Positions 1 through 12,055 are shown, counted from the first letter of the stretch. The stretch is 64,000 nt of DNA from Dictyophora rubrovolvata (GCA_029959195.1 CP114117.1:2108001-2172000); one strand, 5' to 3'. Numbers and translations: made by a program. The notes: generated from the letters alone by a model not told the origin.

Positions 1-97
1 GCAAAGTTGTCAACAGCCACCTCGCTTAGTCATTCCCTCCTCGCCTTACAGTTCCTGCTTGACACTTCTTGGCCCGGCTTTGAAGTGACTTTCTCTC

Positions 98-3000
98 ATG
101 ACAGACTCTCTGGACGATGAAGCAAATGCCTTTTTTGAATTCTTCGCTACTTTCAATCTATCTCGGCCGACTACTTCCGTTTTGGATTTAAGCGATGGTT
201 TAGCACTTTTCGACGTTCTGTCTGCTGTGTATGTGGTTTTCTACTGACGGATACAAAGACTAGAATTTCATAAGTTTATTTCAAGTGACGAGAATTACTT
301 CCGTGCTCTTTCTCGACCCGCGATCCAGCTTTCTGATAACTGGGTAATACGTTTCGCAGCCCTAAAGCGTTTATACCGTCTCATCACACAATATTTCGCC
401 GAAGTCTTGCACCAGCCTTCTAGTTCTCTGGATGTTCCTGACTTGCAAGCTATTGCCAAGGATTTTCAGCTAGAAGCGACACTTGTCTTATGCCGCCTTA
501 CAATCTGCATAGCTGTCCAGAGCGAGAAAAATAAAGAAGTCATTGACAGAATACAAATACTCAGTGAAACAAAACAACACGTTCTCATGCGAGCAATAGA
601 ACAAGTAGATTAATGCTTTATATTATATATTATACTCGAGCAATAACCCAACAACTCTAGGTGATGTCGAAGTTCGAAACAGCAGAAAACAACGACCAAA
701 CAAGTAACGATGCCATGACAGAGTTTGTATATGTCAGCCTTGGAATGTTCTCAATACTAACGTCTGTTTTTAGGGATGATCATTTCTATCGTATACACTC
801 AGAACGAAGTCGTATCCTCACGGAAAAGGAGGCATTGCAGAAAGCCTATGAACAATTATGGCGGGACCATCGAACACTGCAGTCTTCATATGATGACACC
901 GTACATGAGAAGGATGAATTATCTTCTCAATTAAGGGAATCACGAAGGATCACGAGTGAAAATCGTAGTGACAAAACAGATACGTTGATGAGAACCGAAA
1001 TCGATCGGCTACGTCTGGAACTGTAGGTCATTTTTTCTTTACTTGCCGGTTTCCAAGATTGATGATTTTTGACTAGCCAGAAAAGCGAGGAGAATTTAAA
1101 CTCAACGGAGGCCGAACTCGAGAAAAACACGCATCTAGTTACAGAACTTACTCGTAAAGTTGGGATATCGACATCTCTCCTTTCGCAAAATTCTCATTCC
1201 TAATTTTTACGAAATTTTACAGGTTGACGAACTTCAAGTCAAAGCCGATCAAGCGGCACGTTTGAAAGATCAAGTAGACGAGTGAGCGAAATACACGTGT
1301 TGGTGACGAAAATTTGAGCTTGCTTTATAGATACAAGCATGCCGCTGAGAAACTCCAAAAAACAGAGAACGTTATGGAGAAATACAAAAAGAAACTCGAG
1401 GAAAGTGCCGATCTCCGGCGAAATATTAAGGAACGTCCTTCTTTCATCATTCAAGTTATGCTTTCCATTTTAATATTACTTCAGAGTCTCGAAGAACAAA
1501 ATGCCATGCTTGTCGACAAAAACGCCGCCTTGGAAGAAGAATATCGAAAAGTTGCAGCATTTCGACCGCTTATGGAATCATACAAAACTCAAATTGTTGA
1601 CCTCGAAACCAAAGCTTCCACTCGGCTGAAAGACATTGAAGCTTTAAAATTTGAGCTTGAACAATCAAAAGTTCAACTCCGGGTAACCGCCGAGGAAAGA
1701 ACGAAAGATTCGGAAGCATTAGAACTATATCAAGAACGGGTTCGGGAGCTTGAACTAATGTCGACTCGTCGTCCTAGGGCGAAGTCGACAGTATCTGTTT
1801 TGGAACGAAAAGAGCCTATAGAAAATGATGGTGAATCGTTGGCATTGGAAGTGGATGCTTCAGAAGATCACGGGTTGGGTGAAGAACTAGATGATGCACT
1901 TTCTGGAAGAACTATGACCGATCTTAAACTGGAGATCCGTCAGCTCAAACGTGATTTGGACGCGGCTCGAACAAATCAAATTAACTCGAGTCGAATCTTA
2001 GTGCTTGAGAACCTCTTAGAAGATGCAAACAGGATGAAGACGAGATATGAAGCTGATTACCTAGCGACACATAAGGAAAAATTAATACTACAAAGGAATC
2101 TTGAAGAAATTCGGGAAGGCAAATCATTGGGCGACGGGTAGGTTTCCAAATTATCCTTCTTTTTCTTGGCTAATTCCTTTGCTGAATACAGGGCGGAAGC
2201 CGCTATCGCCCTTCGGCAGCGATTGAACGAAACCGTAGAAACATTGGACAACTTAAAGAAAGAATATACCGGACTACAAGTTCAATTTGAAGCGCAGAGC
2301 AGAGATCTTACCATAGCGAAGTCGGACTGTAAGCGTCGTTGTCTATAGATATCCTATGATAACTGAAAGAAGTTCAGTGAACCTTGTTAATAAGGATCAG
2401 CTAGAAATACTTGCAACTCTACGGGATTCCATCAGCGAGGATAAGATTGGTCTCGAATCCGAGATGGAGAGGTTGAGAAGCCAAATCCGAGATTTAAAAG
2501 ACAAAAGCCGAATGCAGCTGGAGCAAGTAAATACCCTTCTCCTCGAGAAAATAAGTCTGCAATCGGAGGGAATAGGTCAACGCGAGAAGATGTTAGAGCG
2601 AGAACGTGATTATGGGTAAGAACGTTGAAACATGTCATCAAACCTATTTGTGAACATCTTTCCAGTAATCTAAGGGCATCGTTGAATGGTCGGAATTTAC
2701 CTGAGGAAGACAAAAACCGGATGCTGGAAATGCATGAGAAGATAGTAAGGTTAGAAGAAGAGGGCCGAACAGTCAAAGAACAACTAATTAAGGCCCGCAT
2801 CGTACGTATCTCTTCCTTCAAGATTTTTTTGTTCACATCGTTTTCTCTAGTTCATTAGGAACCAGGATAAACTCTTCCGCGAACGAGAAGAAACTAACAA
2901 AAACAAATTCTCTGTGTGTCTATTTTTTGCTTTCTTTAAATTAAATGTATATGTAAAACCATTCTTAGACTTCGTACGGAGAAATAGATTCAAGCTTTCA

Positions 3001-3264
3001 ATCGCAGCACAAAATGCAAGAGGAGAACATTCAATTCAAGGTATTTTCTTCTTCTTTTGCTCTTACAAATATTAACTTTGTTAGCGACAAATGCTAATGA
3101 ATCAATGGCGTTATGGGAAAGAACAACAATTGATGCTAAGTGCCATTCATGCATATGGGCTACAGATTGCACGAACGCATCTCGGGGATCCCCAGTCGCG
3201 TCCCGAATCCACCTCATGGTTATTACAGCAACGACGAATGGTACTTGTGATGTTTAATGTCTGA
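98..3264 (+). CDS. HOOK-family microtubule/dynein adaptor
   Basis: Likely a HOOK protein, a cytoplasmic adaptor linking cargo such as endosomes to dynein on microtubules. The start at 98 gives MTDSLDDEANAFFEFFATF, and the first 150 or so residues look like the N-terminal Hook (calponin-like) domain with the FNLSRPTTSVLDLSDGLALF segment. A long coiled coil follows, with family-typical stretches such as AARLKDQVDE, KLQKTENVMEKYKKKLEES, EEQNAMLVDKNAALEEEYRK and FRPLMESYKTQI. The gene is cut by many short introns (first donor near 230), so it appears as several open blocks that join in order. The last exon starts at 3085 after a TTAG acceptor and ends with a TGA at 3262-3264. Individual exon borders are by eye; the family call rests mainly on the middle coiled-coil segment. 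Confidence 0.85.
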
Positions 3265-3823
3265 AAAGCATGAAAAGCTAATCCAGATATTATTAGCAGA
3301 CCCCTGGTATAGTGAGTATAATAATATCGATAAGTCATGATAAGCCTCAGATTCTGAACAATATCTTCTCAAGCGAAGCTGAGGTAGTTGGTATAATTTA
3401 TGAGATATCTTTGAGTACTAAGCACATGACTACCATATGAATTTTTTATTGGGACATAATTTGCACGTTATTCTATTGCATAAACACCATTACCTTGACC
3501 TGTCCGGCCATGCCATTCAATAATCAACCGGACTGAATTCACATGAATGATATAAGAATTTTAGCACTATTTAGGGGCGTAGGCTTTCCGAGTCACCGAG
3601 TTCACCGTGCTGGAAAATCATCACTTGCGTTTAATTTACAGGTATTTGTCGGTTTAATTCTAACAGTTAACCTGGTAAAAAAATATTGATTAGTGTATGA
3701 GTAACAACGTAGTTCAGATCAAGTTTAGGATCTAGAATCTAGATTAGATCAAAGTTAGAGTTGAGTTAGAGTATGTCAGCTTCTTGGATGACGTAAGCCG
3801 CAACGAGATTCCCTCCTACCACC
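3265..3823. other. Intergenic region HOOK-CDC50
   Basis: About 560 bp, AT-rich, with no coding potential I can support. It should hold the 3' end of the HOOK transcript and the promoter of the CDC50 gene. GATCTAGAATCTAGATTAGATC around 3729-3750 is a short palindromic, repetitive patch of unknown meaning. Confidence 0.5.
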
Positions 3824-5228
3824 ATGTCTCTTTTCCGCAGGCGTAACGATTCTGTCCCCAGTTCCGCAGATGATGAACGTAACTCAGAGAACAAGAAGAC
3901 CAAGAACAGCTGGAGAAAGCCCGCTAGTACGCGCCCAGAATGTTGTTCATTCAAATGTTACTTACTATTACTTAGATACCGCCTTTAAGCAACAGCGACT
4001 GAAGGCCTGGCAGCCAATCCTGACACCCAAAGTTGTTCTTTCAACTCTAATTATCATTGGATTAATATTTGCGCCTATTGGAGGTCTTCTGATATGGGGG
4101 AACAGCAAAGTGAGTATCTTGTAATTGTCCGGAGATGTAGTTGTAACAAATGCGTAGGTTAGTCAAATAACTTTCCAGTACTCAGACTGCGAGAAGCAAG
4201 ACCTGGAATTTTCAGACCTTCCCCATTTCGATTACCAATTACGATCGCCCAACTCCAAATTATCGGTCAGCAACCCTCAATGGATGTACAATGGCTCACA
4301 TTGCACCATTCAATTTCAGCTTCCTGTCGATCTTTCTCAATCTGTTTTTCTATATTATAAACTCACAAATTTTTTCCAAAACCATCGTCGCTATGTTCAA
4401 AGTATGAATACCGATCAATTAAAGGGGAAGGCTGTTAGTGCATCTACCCTCGATTCAAGTACTTGCAAACCCCTTTCAACCATTAGTGGAAAACCTGTAT
4501 ATCCATGTGGATTAATTGCTAACTCCTTATTCAATGGTACGCGCCCTTTTTACCCGTTTATACCTTGGACACCTTATGTCTTTATAGACACAATCTCGAA
4601 TCCGGTTTTACTCAATCCCAGTGACGGCCGCCAGCCTGAGATATATATATTTTCCGATAAAGGTATTGCGTGGCCTGGAGAAGCGAGGAAATATGGTCCC
4701 ACACAGTACAATCTTTCCGAAGTTGTTCCTCCTCCAAATTGGATGAAACAGTTTCCTAATGGTTATAGTAACAACAACCCTCCACTTGATCTTCAGACCG
4801 ATGAACGGTTTCAAAACTGGATGAGAACTGCTGGGCTACCCACATTTAGTAAGCTATACGGAAGAAATGATACAGCCCCAATGTCGCAGGGTAATTATAA
4901 TATTTCAATAGGAATGAGTGAGTAGGTGGTCAGTGATGTCGATGATTGACTTATGCTCCACTAGATTACCCAGTTGAAGCGTTTGGAGGAACCAAGTCAA
5001 TAGTAATTTCCACTATCGCTTGGACTGGCGGGAAAAACGCATTTTTGGGTTGGGCATACATTGCAGCTTCTGCACTCCTCGTCCTCCTCGGTATCCTCGG
5101 TACAGTACGCCACGTTATTAAGCCCAGGTATTTATCTCGGTTTGCTGGTTTTGAATGTGTTGCTGATTGGTTTTAGGCGTCTCGGCGACATGGGTTTACT
5201 CTCTTGGAACCAAACGGGAACAAAATGA
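3824..5228 (+). CDS. CDC50/LEM3-family subunit of P4-ATPase lipid flippase
   Basis: Beta subunit of P4-ATPases, needed for ER exit and activity of phospholipid flippases. The start at 3824 (CACCATG context) gives a basic cytosolic tail; after a 5' intron comes the hallmark [17 protein letters not shown]. Transmembrane segment 1 is [20 protein letters not shown], and segment 2 near the C-terminus is [20 protein letters not shown]. The lumenal domain carries the family segment [19 protein letters not shown], several N-x-S/T sites (YNGSHC, NGTRPF, RNDTAP, YNISIG) and paired cysteines (STCKP, YPCGL). The last exon ends [17 protein letters not shown] with a TGA at 5226-5228. Length and two-TM topology are normal for the family. 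Which paralogue (Cdc50, Lem3 or Crf1) cannot be told by eye. Confidence 0.93.
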
Positions 5229-5313
5229 CTAGGTATAAAAGTGAAGCTCTCTCTAGGTTACATAACTATTTATTACGCATATGTCAATATGTAATTTTTA
5301 ATTTATAACACCG

Positions 5314-6600
5314 TCACTCTGCACGGGCATCAACAAAGAAACCAACGCCATCACAAATCAGTATGTTTTGCTTTGCACCCTCTCCCTGCTCGAATTGGAA
5401 AGATGCACCGGTGAATATCTCGGCTGAGTGTATCGCTGTTCTATGAACCAATAAGCCAAAAGTAGGTTCTTCCTGAATTAAAAAGCTTGCACATACTTCG
5501 TATGCATTGTCATTGGGCCGATAGCTACTCTGGATGTACCCTTGGCTAATGCCATGAATATTATAATCTGATCCTAGTTGCATGGTAAGCTCCGAATGCA
5601 GAAAATTTCAAGAGACGCCACACCTGTAGATATTCATCTACACAAGCCCCATGAGAAAGATTTCGAGCAAGCTCCTCACCAGCCTGTCTTCCGGTGCTTG
5701 TAGCATTGGTACCTTTGACACCAACAGCACTGCCGCCTATGAAGCAGCCACCAGCAGTATGAGCCCAAAGAACAATACCAGATCCGTTTCCAATAGCATC
5801 GCTATCCTTGAATACCTCGATATCAACCATTCCCTTATCAATACCGCTAGCGACAAGCGTTGAAGTTGCAGCTTGAGTCATAAGCTCGGCGATGCTTATA
5901 GGAAGTGTGCCCGCAACGAAGGCTTTGCCTCGTACTGAGGTAACTGCACCACGGGTCGTCAAGTTCAGGGGAGAGATAGCATGGGAAAGGCCTGAAATCG
6001 TAGCGACAACTTCTCCTCCGCCTTTTGGCCAATACCCTCTCCTTCGAACATCCAGGCTGACATCGATCTCAAAATGAGAACGAAGGAATGGAAGGAAAAC
6101 ATGTTGTGTATAATCAATTTGGGGGGCAGCAGAGGCGTTAGTTCCGCCCCGCAGCGTAAGATACGATGTCTTTTCTTCACTGCTGCTTTCAGTGGGTAAT
6201 GCAAATAGAAGACAAGGAAGCGAAATCTGTAAAAGCAGTGCTGTCGAACCAGCCGTGCCCGAATCCACAGTATACTGACTACATAGTGTTCGCCGCTCGG
6301 GAATGAACGTCAACACGGTTGAGTTTCGTTCTATTCCTTCCGTCGTAGCAGCGCACATTTGCCCAACCAATTTAAGACCTGTTTTGTGATTTATGATATA
6401 CACTCAATCAAGCTGATCACTGAGCACTTAGTCATACCTGCCACATGTTGTGCTTTCAGGCCGCCTTGTTTTCGATTTTTACGAATATTAGAGATAGAGA
6501 CAGGCATCAAAAAAATCGCCGAGAACGAAACTACATTTCGTACCAGCTGTCCACCGCCTTCCAGAATTCCTCCGTCAATATGGATGGCGTTCGTGCCCAT
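5314..6600 (-). CDS. RTC: RNA 3'-terminal phosphate cyclase
   Basis: Converts an RNA 3'-phosphate to a 2',3'-cyclic phosphate through an adenylated enzyme. The ATG at 6600 gives MGTNAIHIDGGILEGGGQLV, the ExGGGQ signature of the family. After an intron ending in ACAG the protein resumes GLKLVGQMCAATTEG. Further family segments are EIDVSLDVRRRGYWPKGGGE and CVDEYLQ. Splicing two small 3' introns joins CVDEYLQ to DQIIIFMALAKGTSRVAIGP and then MHTKTAIHSAEIFTGASFQF, the C-terminal region with the conserved catalytic-site histidine, which matches RtcA rather than the catalytically inactive Rcl1 branch. The stop TGA lies at 5314-5316. The gene is divergent from the sugar transporter and tail-to-tail with the CDC50 gene, 85 bp away. 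Confidence 0.93.
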
Positions 6601-6943
6601 TGGCTTGGCACCTAGTCACATGTCACAGGTCACAGGTCACAGGTCAAGTCAACGGCTGCTAACAAGCTGCTAAGTCAGCCCGTATCCGTCCTTTAGAATT
6701 GGCGACGTAAGTTTGATAATTTACAGACGAACCAAAAGCCGAAGTTGGGCGGTTAATCGTAAATCACGAATACGGTGGGCGAAATCACTCGCGCAAGAAA
6801 AAATAGACCCCTCGGCAACTGTATTATCCCACAAGCTTTGGTCTCCGCCGCCCTGTCTCGCCTACCTTATAATTATTAATAACACGATACTCCGTTGCTG
6901 GCTGCTTTTCAGCTATACCATTCATACGTCACCGACATCAGCC
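6601..6943. promoter_or_regulatory. Divergent promoter RTC / sugar transporter
   Basis: A 343-bp gap between two divergent genes, so it must serve both. A 7-bp unit GTCACAG is repeated in tandem (degenerate first and last units) at about 6615-6649, right upstream of the cyclase start. It may be a binding-site cluster or slippage product; there is no functional evidence. Confidence 0.5.
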
Positions 6944-8943
6944 ATGTCTCCGCAATCGCCTACATTATCTTTCAGAGGATGGCAAACGGCTTTATGGATT
7001 CTTATGACTAGTTTTCAATACGGCTGGTAATGAGCTTTGTTGTTTGAATCAGTTATACTTATTCGTGCAACAGGCAGATATCCGCTTTAAACCAAATCCA
7101 GGCCGTGTTAACTTGCAATGGTACTAATAACAAACAATCTATTTATGAAGCTTCTGCTTTACCATCGTGTATACCTATGAGTTCCTTTCAATTCTCCATT
7201 GTTACTGCGATTTTTACTAGTATGTTATTTCAAATCTTATGCTGTGGCTTTTTTCAATTCGAAAACAGTCGGGGGATGTGTCGGTAGCATCACTGGAAAC
7301 CGCATCGCAGAAGTCCGAGGAAGGAAGTACGCAATTCGCATTAGTACTATCTTAACATTCTTGGGCGCCCTGTTAATGGCTGTCTCCTTGTCTGTTTCGC
7401 ACCTCGTTATTGGAAGGTATGTACATTAGCCACTACGATACACTGTCTACTACAAAATAAAATGAAAAACAGGTATACCACTCTATATATCAGTAATTTC
7501 AGCCACACTTTCAACTTCAACCAGATTATTAGTCGGGTTCGGTTCAGGCCTTGGACTTTGTGTCGTTCCCATTTATTTGTCGGAAATCTCACCAGCCTCT
7601 ATTAAAGGAAGCGTCGGTCTGTTAATCAAGTGATGACTTTTTTATCATATTAATTGACACGCATCAGGTGTTCTCAACCAGTTAGGAATAGTTCTAGGAA
7701 TTCTTGTCACTCAATTTGCGGGCCTATATTTGGCAATTCCCTCTTTGTGGAGATTTATTCCTTTCATTGTCGCCACTCTTTCTGCAGCACAATTCTCATT
7801 CAGCCGTGTTGCGATAGACTCCCCTCCCTGGTTACTGAAGGAATCAAGATTATCTGAATTCAAAGCCGCCACTTTAACCTTATGGGGAATTGAAACCGCT
7901 ACTCGTATCGAAAGTAAGTCGATAGCGCCTCTTTTGGATTTATTCATCACCCTTTTTACCTCCTGTCTATTTCGTTATCTCCAGGACTACAGGAAGATGT
8001 TGGTGAAACTGAGGGCCTGTTATCCTCTCCGAGTGATGCTAATTCCCCTGCCACAAATGGACCGATTACATGGAAACAACTTATTTCACCGCCAATTCTC
8101 TGTCCCTTCATTGTGGTAACTCTAGCTATGATCGCCCAACAGCTTTCAGGTTTGCCGTTTTGAACCCTCTTTTGTCTGTAATCACCATGTTCATTAAATG
8201 AAACAGGCGTCAATGCAGTACTCTATTATAGTAATAATATTTTTTCCAGCATAATACCCGATGATGCTGCCTATGTTTCTCTGGGAATTACAATTGTGAA
8301 CGCACTGATGACATTCCCTCCTATTTACCTCGTCGAGGCACGAACATATCCCTTATGATTGTGGTAAAGTTGTGTATCTGACATGTTATACCCTCTAGCG
8401 ACTGGGTCGTCAATGCCTTCTTCAAGTGTCGGCGCTGGGCTCCATTGTATCGCTATTTTCTATAGGGTACGGTATAAACTCCGGACAAGTTGTCCTCGCA
8501 AGCGCTTCTGTTATTGTGTTCATTGCGTCAGTATCAACGTCTTTGGACTTCTCAGGCATTTATGACGTTTCGTAGTTCATTTGCTATTGGAATGGGTCCT
8601 ATTCCCTACATCATCATTTCTGATGTCACTCCCTTTTATGTGAGTGCATGACAATGACATTTACTTAATCACAATCGTGAGGCTTGCTTCATAGGCCGTT
8701 TCTGCCGTTTCTTCGGTTGCTCTTGCACTAAATTGTATGGTTAAGGTTGTTTTTTTGGTCTTGTCAATTAATATAGCATTCTCAGGGCTATCAAATTTCG
8801 TCGTTGGGTTGCTTTTCCTTCCTTTGAGAGATCTGTTAGCAGGTGGTGACCCATCCAAAAATGGACGTATTTTTTATGTGTTTGGGACAATGTTGTTGAG
8901 TTTATCTATTGCATGGGATAGAGCATACCGGGTGCTCCAATAG
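6944..8943 (+). CDS. MFS sugar porter (hexose transporter family)
   Basis: Twelve-helix plasma-membrane sugar transporter of the sugar porter family. The start at 6944 gives MSPQSPTLSFRGWQTALWIL followed by FQYGW at the end of helix 1. Family motifs seen in order: GNRIAEVRGRKYAIRI (loop 2-3), GFGSGLGLCVVPIYLSEISP (helix 5), QQLSGVNAVLYYSNNIF (helix 7), VERLGR (loop 8-9), SFAIGMGPIPYIIISD (helix 10) and a helix 12 ending before RVLQ, stop TAG at 8941-8943. There are about ten short introns. The V-E-R-L-G-R motif is intact only if a 61-nt intron at 8338-8398 with a GC donor is removed. The C-terminal tail is short. The substrate cannot be assigned. The gene ends about 130 bp from the first mobile element. 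Confidence 0.9.
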
Positions 8944-9072
8944 ATTTCTCATCGTCCAAGCATTGGATTTATTTGTTACCATTACAGCCTTATTTCGTTT
9001 GTAATATGTAGTAACCTCAAAGAAAACATAGTTTCTTTTCTTGCTGGTGAATTTTCTATAGGGAAAAAACTT

Positions 9073-9284
9073 ACAGCAGTTTGCAGCTGAGTTTGCACTC
9101 AAGTGCTCTATAAACCTGGTTTTCCTGATCGAACAGCTGATTCAAAAATAGGGTTCAATTAGTAGAAAAATCAATCATTATTTTGTGAATTTCTTCTACT
9201 AATTGAACCCTGTTTTGGAATTAACTGTTAGGTCAGAAAAACCCAGTTTATAGGGCACTTGAGTGCAAACTCAGCTGCAAACTG
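9073..9284. mobile_element. MITE-like element, copy 1 (right tip lost)
   Basis: About 210 bp with long imperfect terminal inverted repeats: left begins TTACAGCAGTTTGCAG, right reads CTCAGCTGCAAACTG. The inverted part extends inward over GTTTGCACTCAAGTGC and further to TTCAATTAGTAGAA / TTCTACTAATTGAA, so the whole unit can fold as one hairpin. The last bases of the right terminus (CTGTAA, seen in copy 2 at 19398-19575) are missing; an A-type LTR tip begins at the break. It carries no ORF. Confidence 0.8.
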
Positions 9285-9300
9285 TCAGGGTATGCTAGCA
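9283..9300 (+). repeat. A-type LTR 5' tip fragment
   Basis: TGTCAGGGTATGCTAGCA is identical to the first 18 bp of the A LTR at 11434, then similarity stops. It marks an LTR end joined to the MITE, probably after truncation or recombination. Confidence 0.6.
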
Positions 9301-9609
9301 CATTGCACTTCTATTTCCTATATATTACATTCAGTTCATGCCTATGACATTTATATCTATCCTAGTGTGGCCACAGTCCAGTTTGGTCTGGTTTTTTGAC
9401 CTTTTTTCCCAAACCACAAACTGGACCATCAGTTCAGTTCATGCCAAACTGATACAATCAGTTTTGGTCTGGTTCAGTTCACATCAGTTTGGTTTCTGGT
9501 TTGAACTGGTTTGCTATTAGGTAATAAAGTCAAACTGATGATTTCCCAATACAAAAACATCATAAAATTAGATGAGTCATATATTCTTTTCATTTTATTT
9601 GCAACTTGT
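9301..9609. repeat. Low-complexity CAGTTTGG/CCAAACTG-rich stretch
   Basis: Between about 9371 and 9535 the sequence is built from short variants of CAGTTTGGT, TGGTTT and their complements (CCAAACTG, AAACTGGACC), so it can form several alternative hairpins. It has no coding potential. The rest of this gap is AT-rich with nothing recognisable. Confidence 0.5.
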
Positions 9610-9707
9610 TGTTAGGGCAACTCAGGGCACACACCTAGAGGAGGGAAAACCTAAGAGAAAAAGCTTAGGGATCCTCCTCTAGGGAAAACAACTACATATA
9701 CACCAAT
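9610..9707 (-). mobile_element. B-type LTR fragment
   Basis: Starts TGTTAGGGCAACTCAGGGCA, the reverse complement of the B/C LTR 3' end, and contains the conserved GAGG...CCTAAG...CTTAGG...CCTC hairpin. It is cut off at 9707, where an E-type LTR begins. Confidence 0.75.
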
Positions 9708-9790
9708 TGTCAAGATCCGAAATTGTTTGAGATCATGAAATCAATAAAACGAGTATAATGAGGAACCTGGCTTCAACTTGTGTGTTGTGC
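9708..9790 (-). mobile_element. E-type LTR, part 1 (split by F1)
   Basis: TGTCAAGATCCGAAATTG onward matches the reverse complement of the end of the intact E LTR at 38781-39381. It runs up to the bases corresponding to TGTGTTGCGC; its continuation is found only after F1, at 13037. Confidence 0.8.
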
Positions 9791-9926
9791 TGTAACGATC
9801 TGTAGATAAAAGCTAAGTGTTGTAGCTAAATATACTATCGGAAAAACTATGAAGATATTTGTTTGAGGTTGTCTAGTCTCCATGGAGCAGGTCCTGGTGC
9901 TGATTTTGTGAAGAGGAAGTGGTGGG

Positions 9927-10463
9927 TGTTACGTACGGTGGTCCGCGGCTATCCCGGATATCTCTGAGAAAGTCCGGACCACTAGGGACGGGCAGGAGAT
10001 GGAGTACAGAAGTACGGGATGAGGGACTCGGCTTCAGCTTATAAGCTGCGCCCACTCGCCCAGCTTTATCTATCCCTCAATTTCAGAGTGGCAGGGACTT
10101 AGAGAGTACGAGATGAAACTAATAAAGCTGATATTCAGACTGAGGAACCCCAGCTGTAAGCTGGGGGTTTAAATACAGGGAGGAGTGGAACTATAGGAAT
10201 GGAGATAAGACAAAATAAGGAAAGGTAGCATATGGTTGAACACAGCTAGGGATGATGATTATAAAATCTTCATTCCTTATTACTAAGAGTCAGGGGCCGG
10301 TTTCCCCATAAGGAAGGTGATGGACTTGAAGTCTGGACGACGTCCGGACAGAGTACTGACAAGTACAGGATGGGATTGCTATGGAGATGTAAGGTGAGTA
10401 CAGAAATAACCGGAATGGGATCGGACTTCCAAATTAGGAAGGTGTGGCACGCGGAGTGTGACA
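9927..10463 (+). mobile_element. Solo LTR, type D, copy D1
   Basis: A 537-bp unit beginning TGTTACGTACGG and ending GGAGTGTGACA, flanked by a perfect 5-bp duplication GTGGG (9922-9926 and 10464-10468). TG...CA ends, 5-bp duplication and no internal ORF mark a solo LTR of a retrotransposon. It is nested in F1. Confidence 0.9.
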
Positions 10464-11106
10464 GTGGGGGATAATATGATATAATGAGTGTGTGAGTGTC
10501 AATATTAAACCAAACAACAATAACAAAATATAATGATCCTAAGATCTTGAGTATGTGAGGGGGGATGATGAATGTGGATTAGCAATGAAGTGACAACAAA
10601 TGTGTCGCTGATGATAAAACAGTGATAGAAATCTGTTAAGGTTAATAAGGCTTCAATAACAATACGAATCATCGAGTTTATACTCTGAGGCCTCACTCAG
10701 AGTAATCCAAAGAAATAGACATGAGCATAGAAATAGACTAGAGACAAAACTTGACTTGAACTTGACTTGACTTAGACTAAACTGTGAGACAACCGTTCCG
10801 GTAGATTGCTGCTGTTACACGTATTTACATGCAGTATTTATACCATTCTGAACAAAAGAAATATTTTTGGAGTTTGGGTGGCAACACAATTAGTAATTGT
10901 ATGCCAGATTTGTAAAGGAAAGAAGGAAATGAAGAATTGGATGGATAAATAGGGGAACAGATGAGTCAGCAAAGCTATACAATAATTATCCCAAAATTAG
11001 ACATCACCATCAATAAGCACTACACAGCCTCAAGATTGATTTCCATTCTTTTCCTCTAACCTCGGAAACGATGTGCATTTGCCACTGCCATATGTATACA
11101 TGTATT

Positions 11107-12055
11107 TTATTGTTGAACTCTTGTTAAAAGGCTCCAATCATATGAAACTAGAGGTCTATGTTCAAGATACTCAGGAAGTGGTTGGGACATATTGACCTCT
11201 AGTGGACAATAGGCAGGGGCAGGGTGATTGTTGATCACATTTGTGGATGCATCCATTAAAAGGAATTCATCATGATATAAAAGTGGTCGATGGAATACAA
11301 ACTGCCAAACAGATTGTTTGCTATGAATAAACTGGCAAATCCAAATCAATTCATATGAACATGCCAGTATATTGATACGGATTGTTTTGTTCATTTTTGA
11401 ATTCTCGGGGAATTCCAGTTTCTCATAGGGTACTGTCAGGGTATGCTAGCATCATCCCCTTATTTTCCTTCGTTTATCTTCGGTTCTGGTTTATTTTATT
11501 CATTTCCATATTTCTCGTATTTTATCCCATCTCCTGCATTCCCCCTTCCTTCCATATTCCCTTCTTTCCCTCCAACGGGCGCTCAGCGCCTGTTCCCATC
11601 AGAGCCATGGCCTAGGCCCCAGCTAAAGATCCGGGACCAGTGCATATCCACACCCAGTCCATGAACTGAAGGCCACGTATGGCCTTCGCTGTTTTTTCAT
11701 AGTATATAGTTAGTAGCTCTAGAGGAGGGATCCCTAAGTTTGTTCTCTTAGGATCCTCTCCCTCTAGGTGAGTTAGTATTTTTCCAAAATATATTTTACT
11801 TAGGATCCCCTCCCTCTAGTCTGAGTGAGTAGCCCTGACAGGTACCTGGTATTCCTGGATAGAGACCAGAGAAGGCAGCCATAATGTACTTTTATCTTCC
11901 TCGATGTTTGTGCCAGAGATACGATAGATCTGTATTGTTGATACAAAATTAGCATATTGTTTATCAGAAGTTATCCCAGTAAAAGGATAATAAGGATAAG
12001 GAAGGAAAGAAGTAGGGGCAAGTGATTCATAACCAAGAGGTAGCACAGAACTCAT
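11107..12055 (-). pseudogene. F1 reading frame split by an A LTR
   Basis: Minus-strand frame starting at 12055 (MSSVLPLGYESLAPTSF...) that reads into EYQVP at the A1 insertion point and continues on the other side as YEKLEFPENSKMNK and then ACSYELIWICQF, VWQFVFHRPLLYHDEFLLMD. The frame is kept across the insertion once one GGTAC copy is discounted, so the ORF was open when A1 landed. The second half aligns by eye with the segment before FLFIDAP in the F2 ORFs. Unknown function; no recognised domain. Confidence 0.6.
11434..11840 (+). mobile_element. Solo LTR, type A, copy A1
   Basis: A 407-bp unit from TGTCAGGGTATGCTAGC to GAGTAGCCCTGACA, with perfect 8-bp terminal inverted repeats TGTCAGGG/CCCTGACA and a perfect 5-bp duplication GGTAC (11429-11433, 11841-11845). 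Near the 3' end it contains the hairpin at about 11718-11769 shared with B and C LTRs. It is inserted in an F1 ORF. Confidence 0.93.

Noticed and set aside
5561-5583. A 35-residue insertion in the C-terminal part of the RNA cyclase
   Set aside because: It disappears when two introns are recognised; the spliced protein matches the family without insertion.
9073-9284. An antisense or regulatory RNA from the hairpin between the sugar transporter and the repeats
   Set aside because: The same hairpin recurs at 19398-19575, so it is explained as a MITE.
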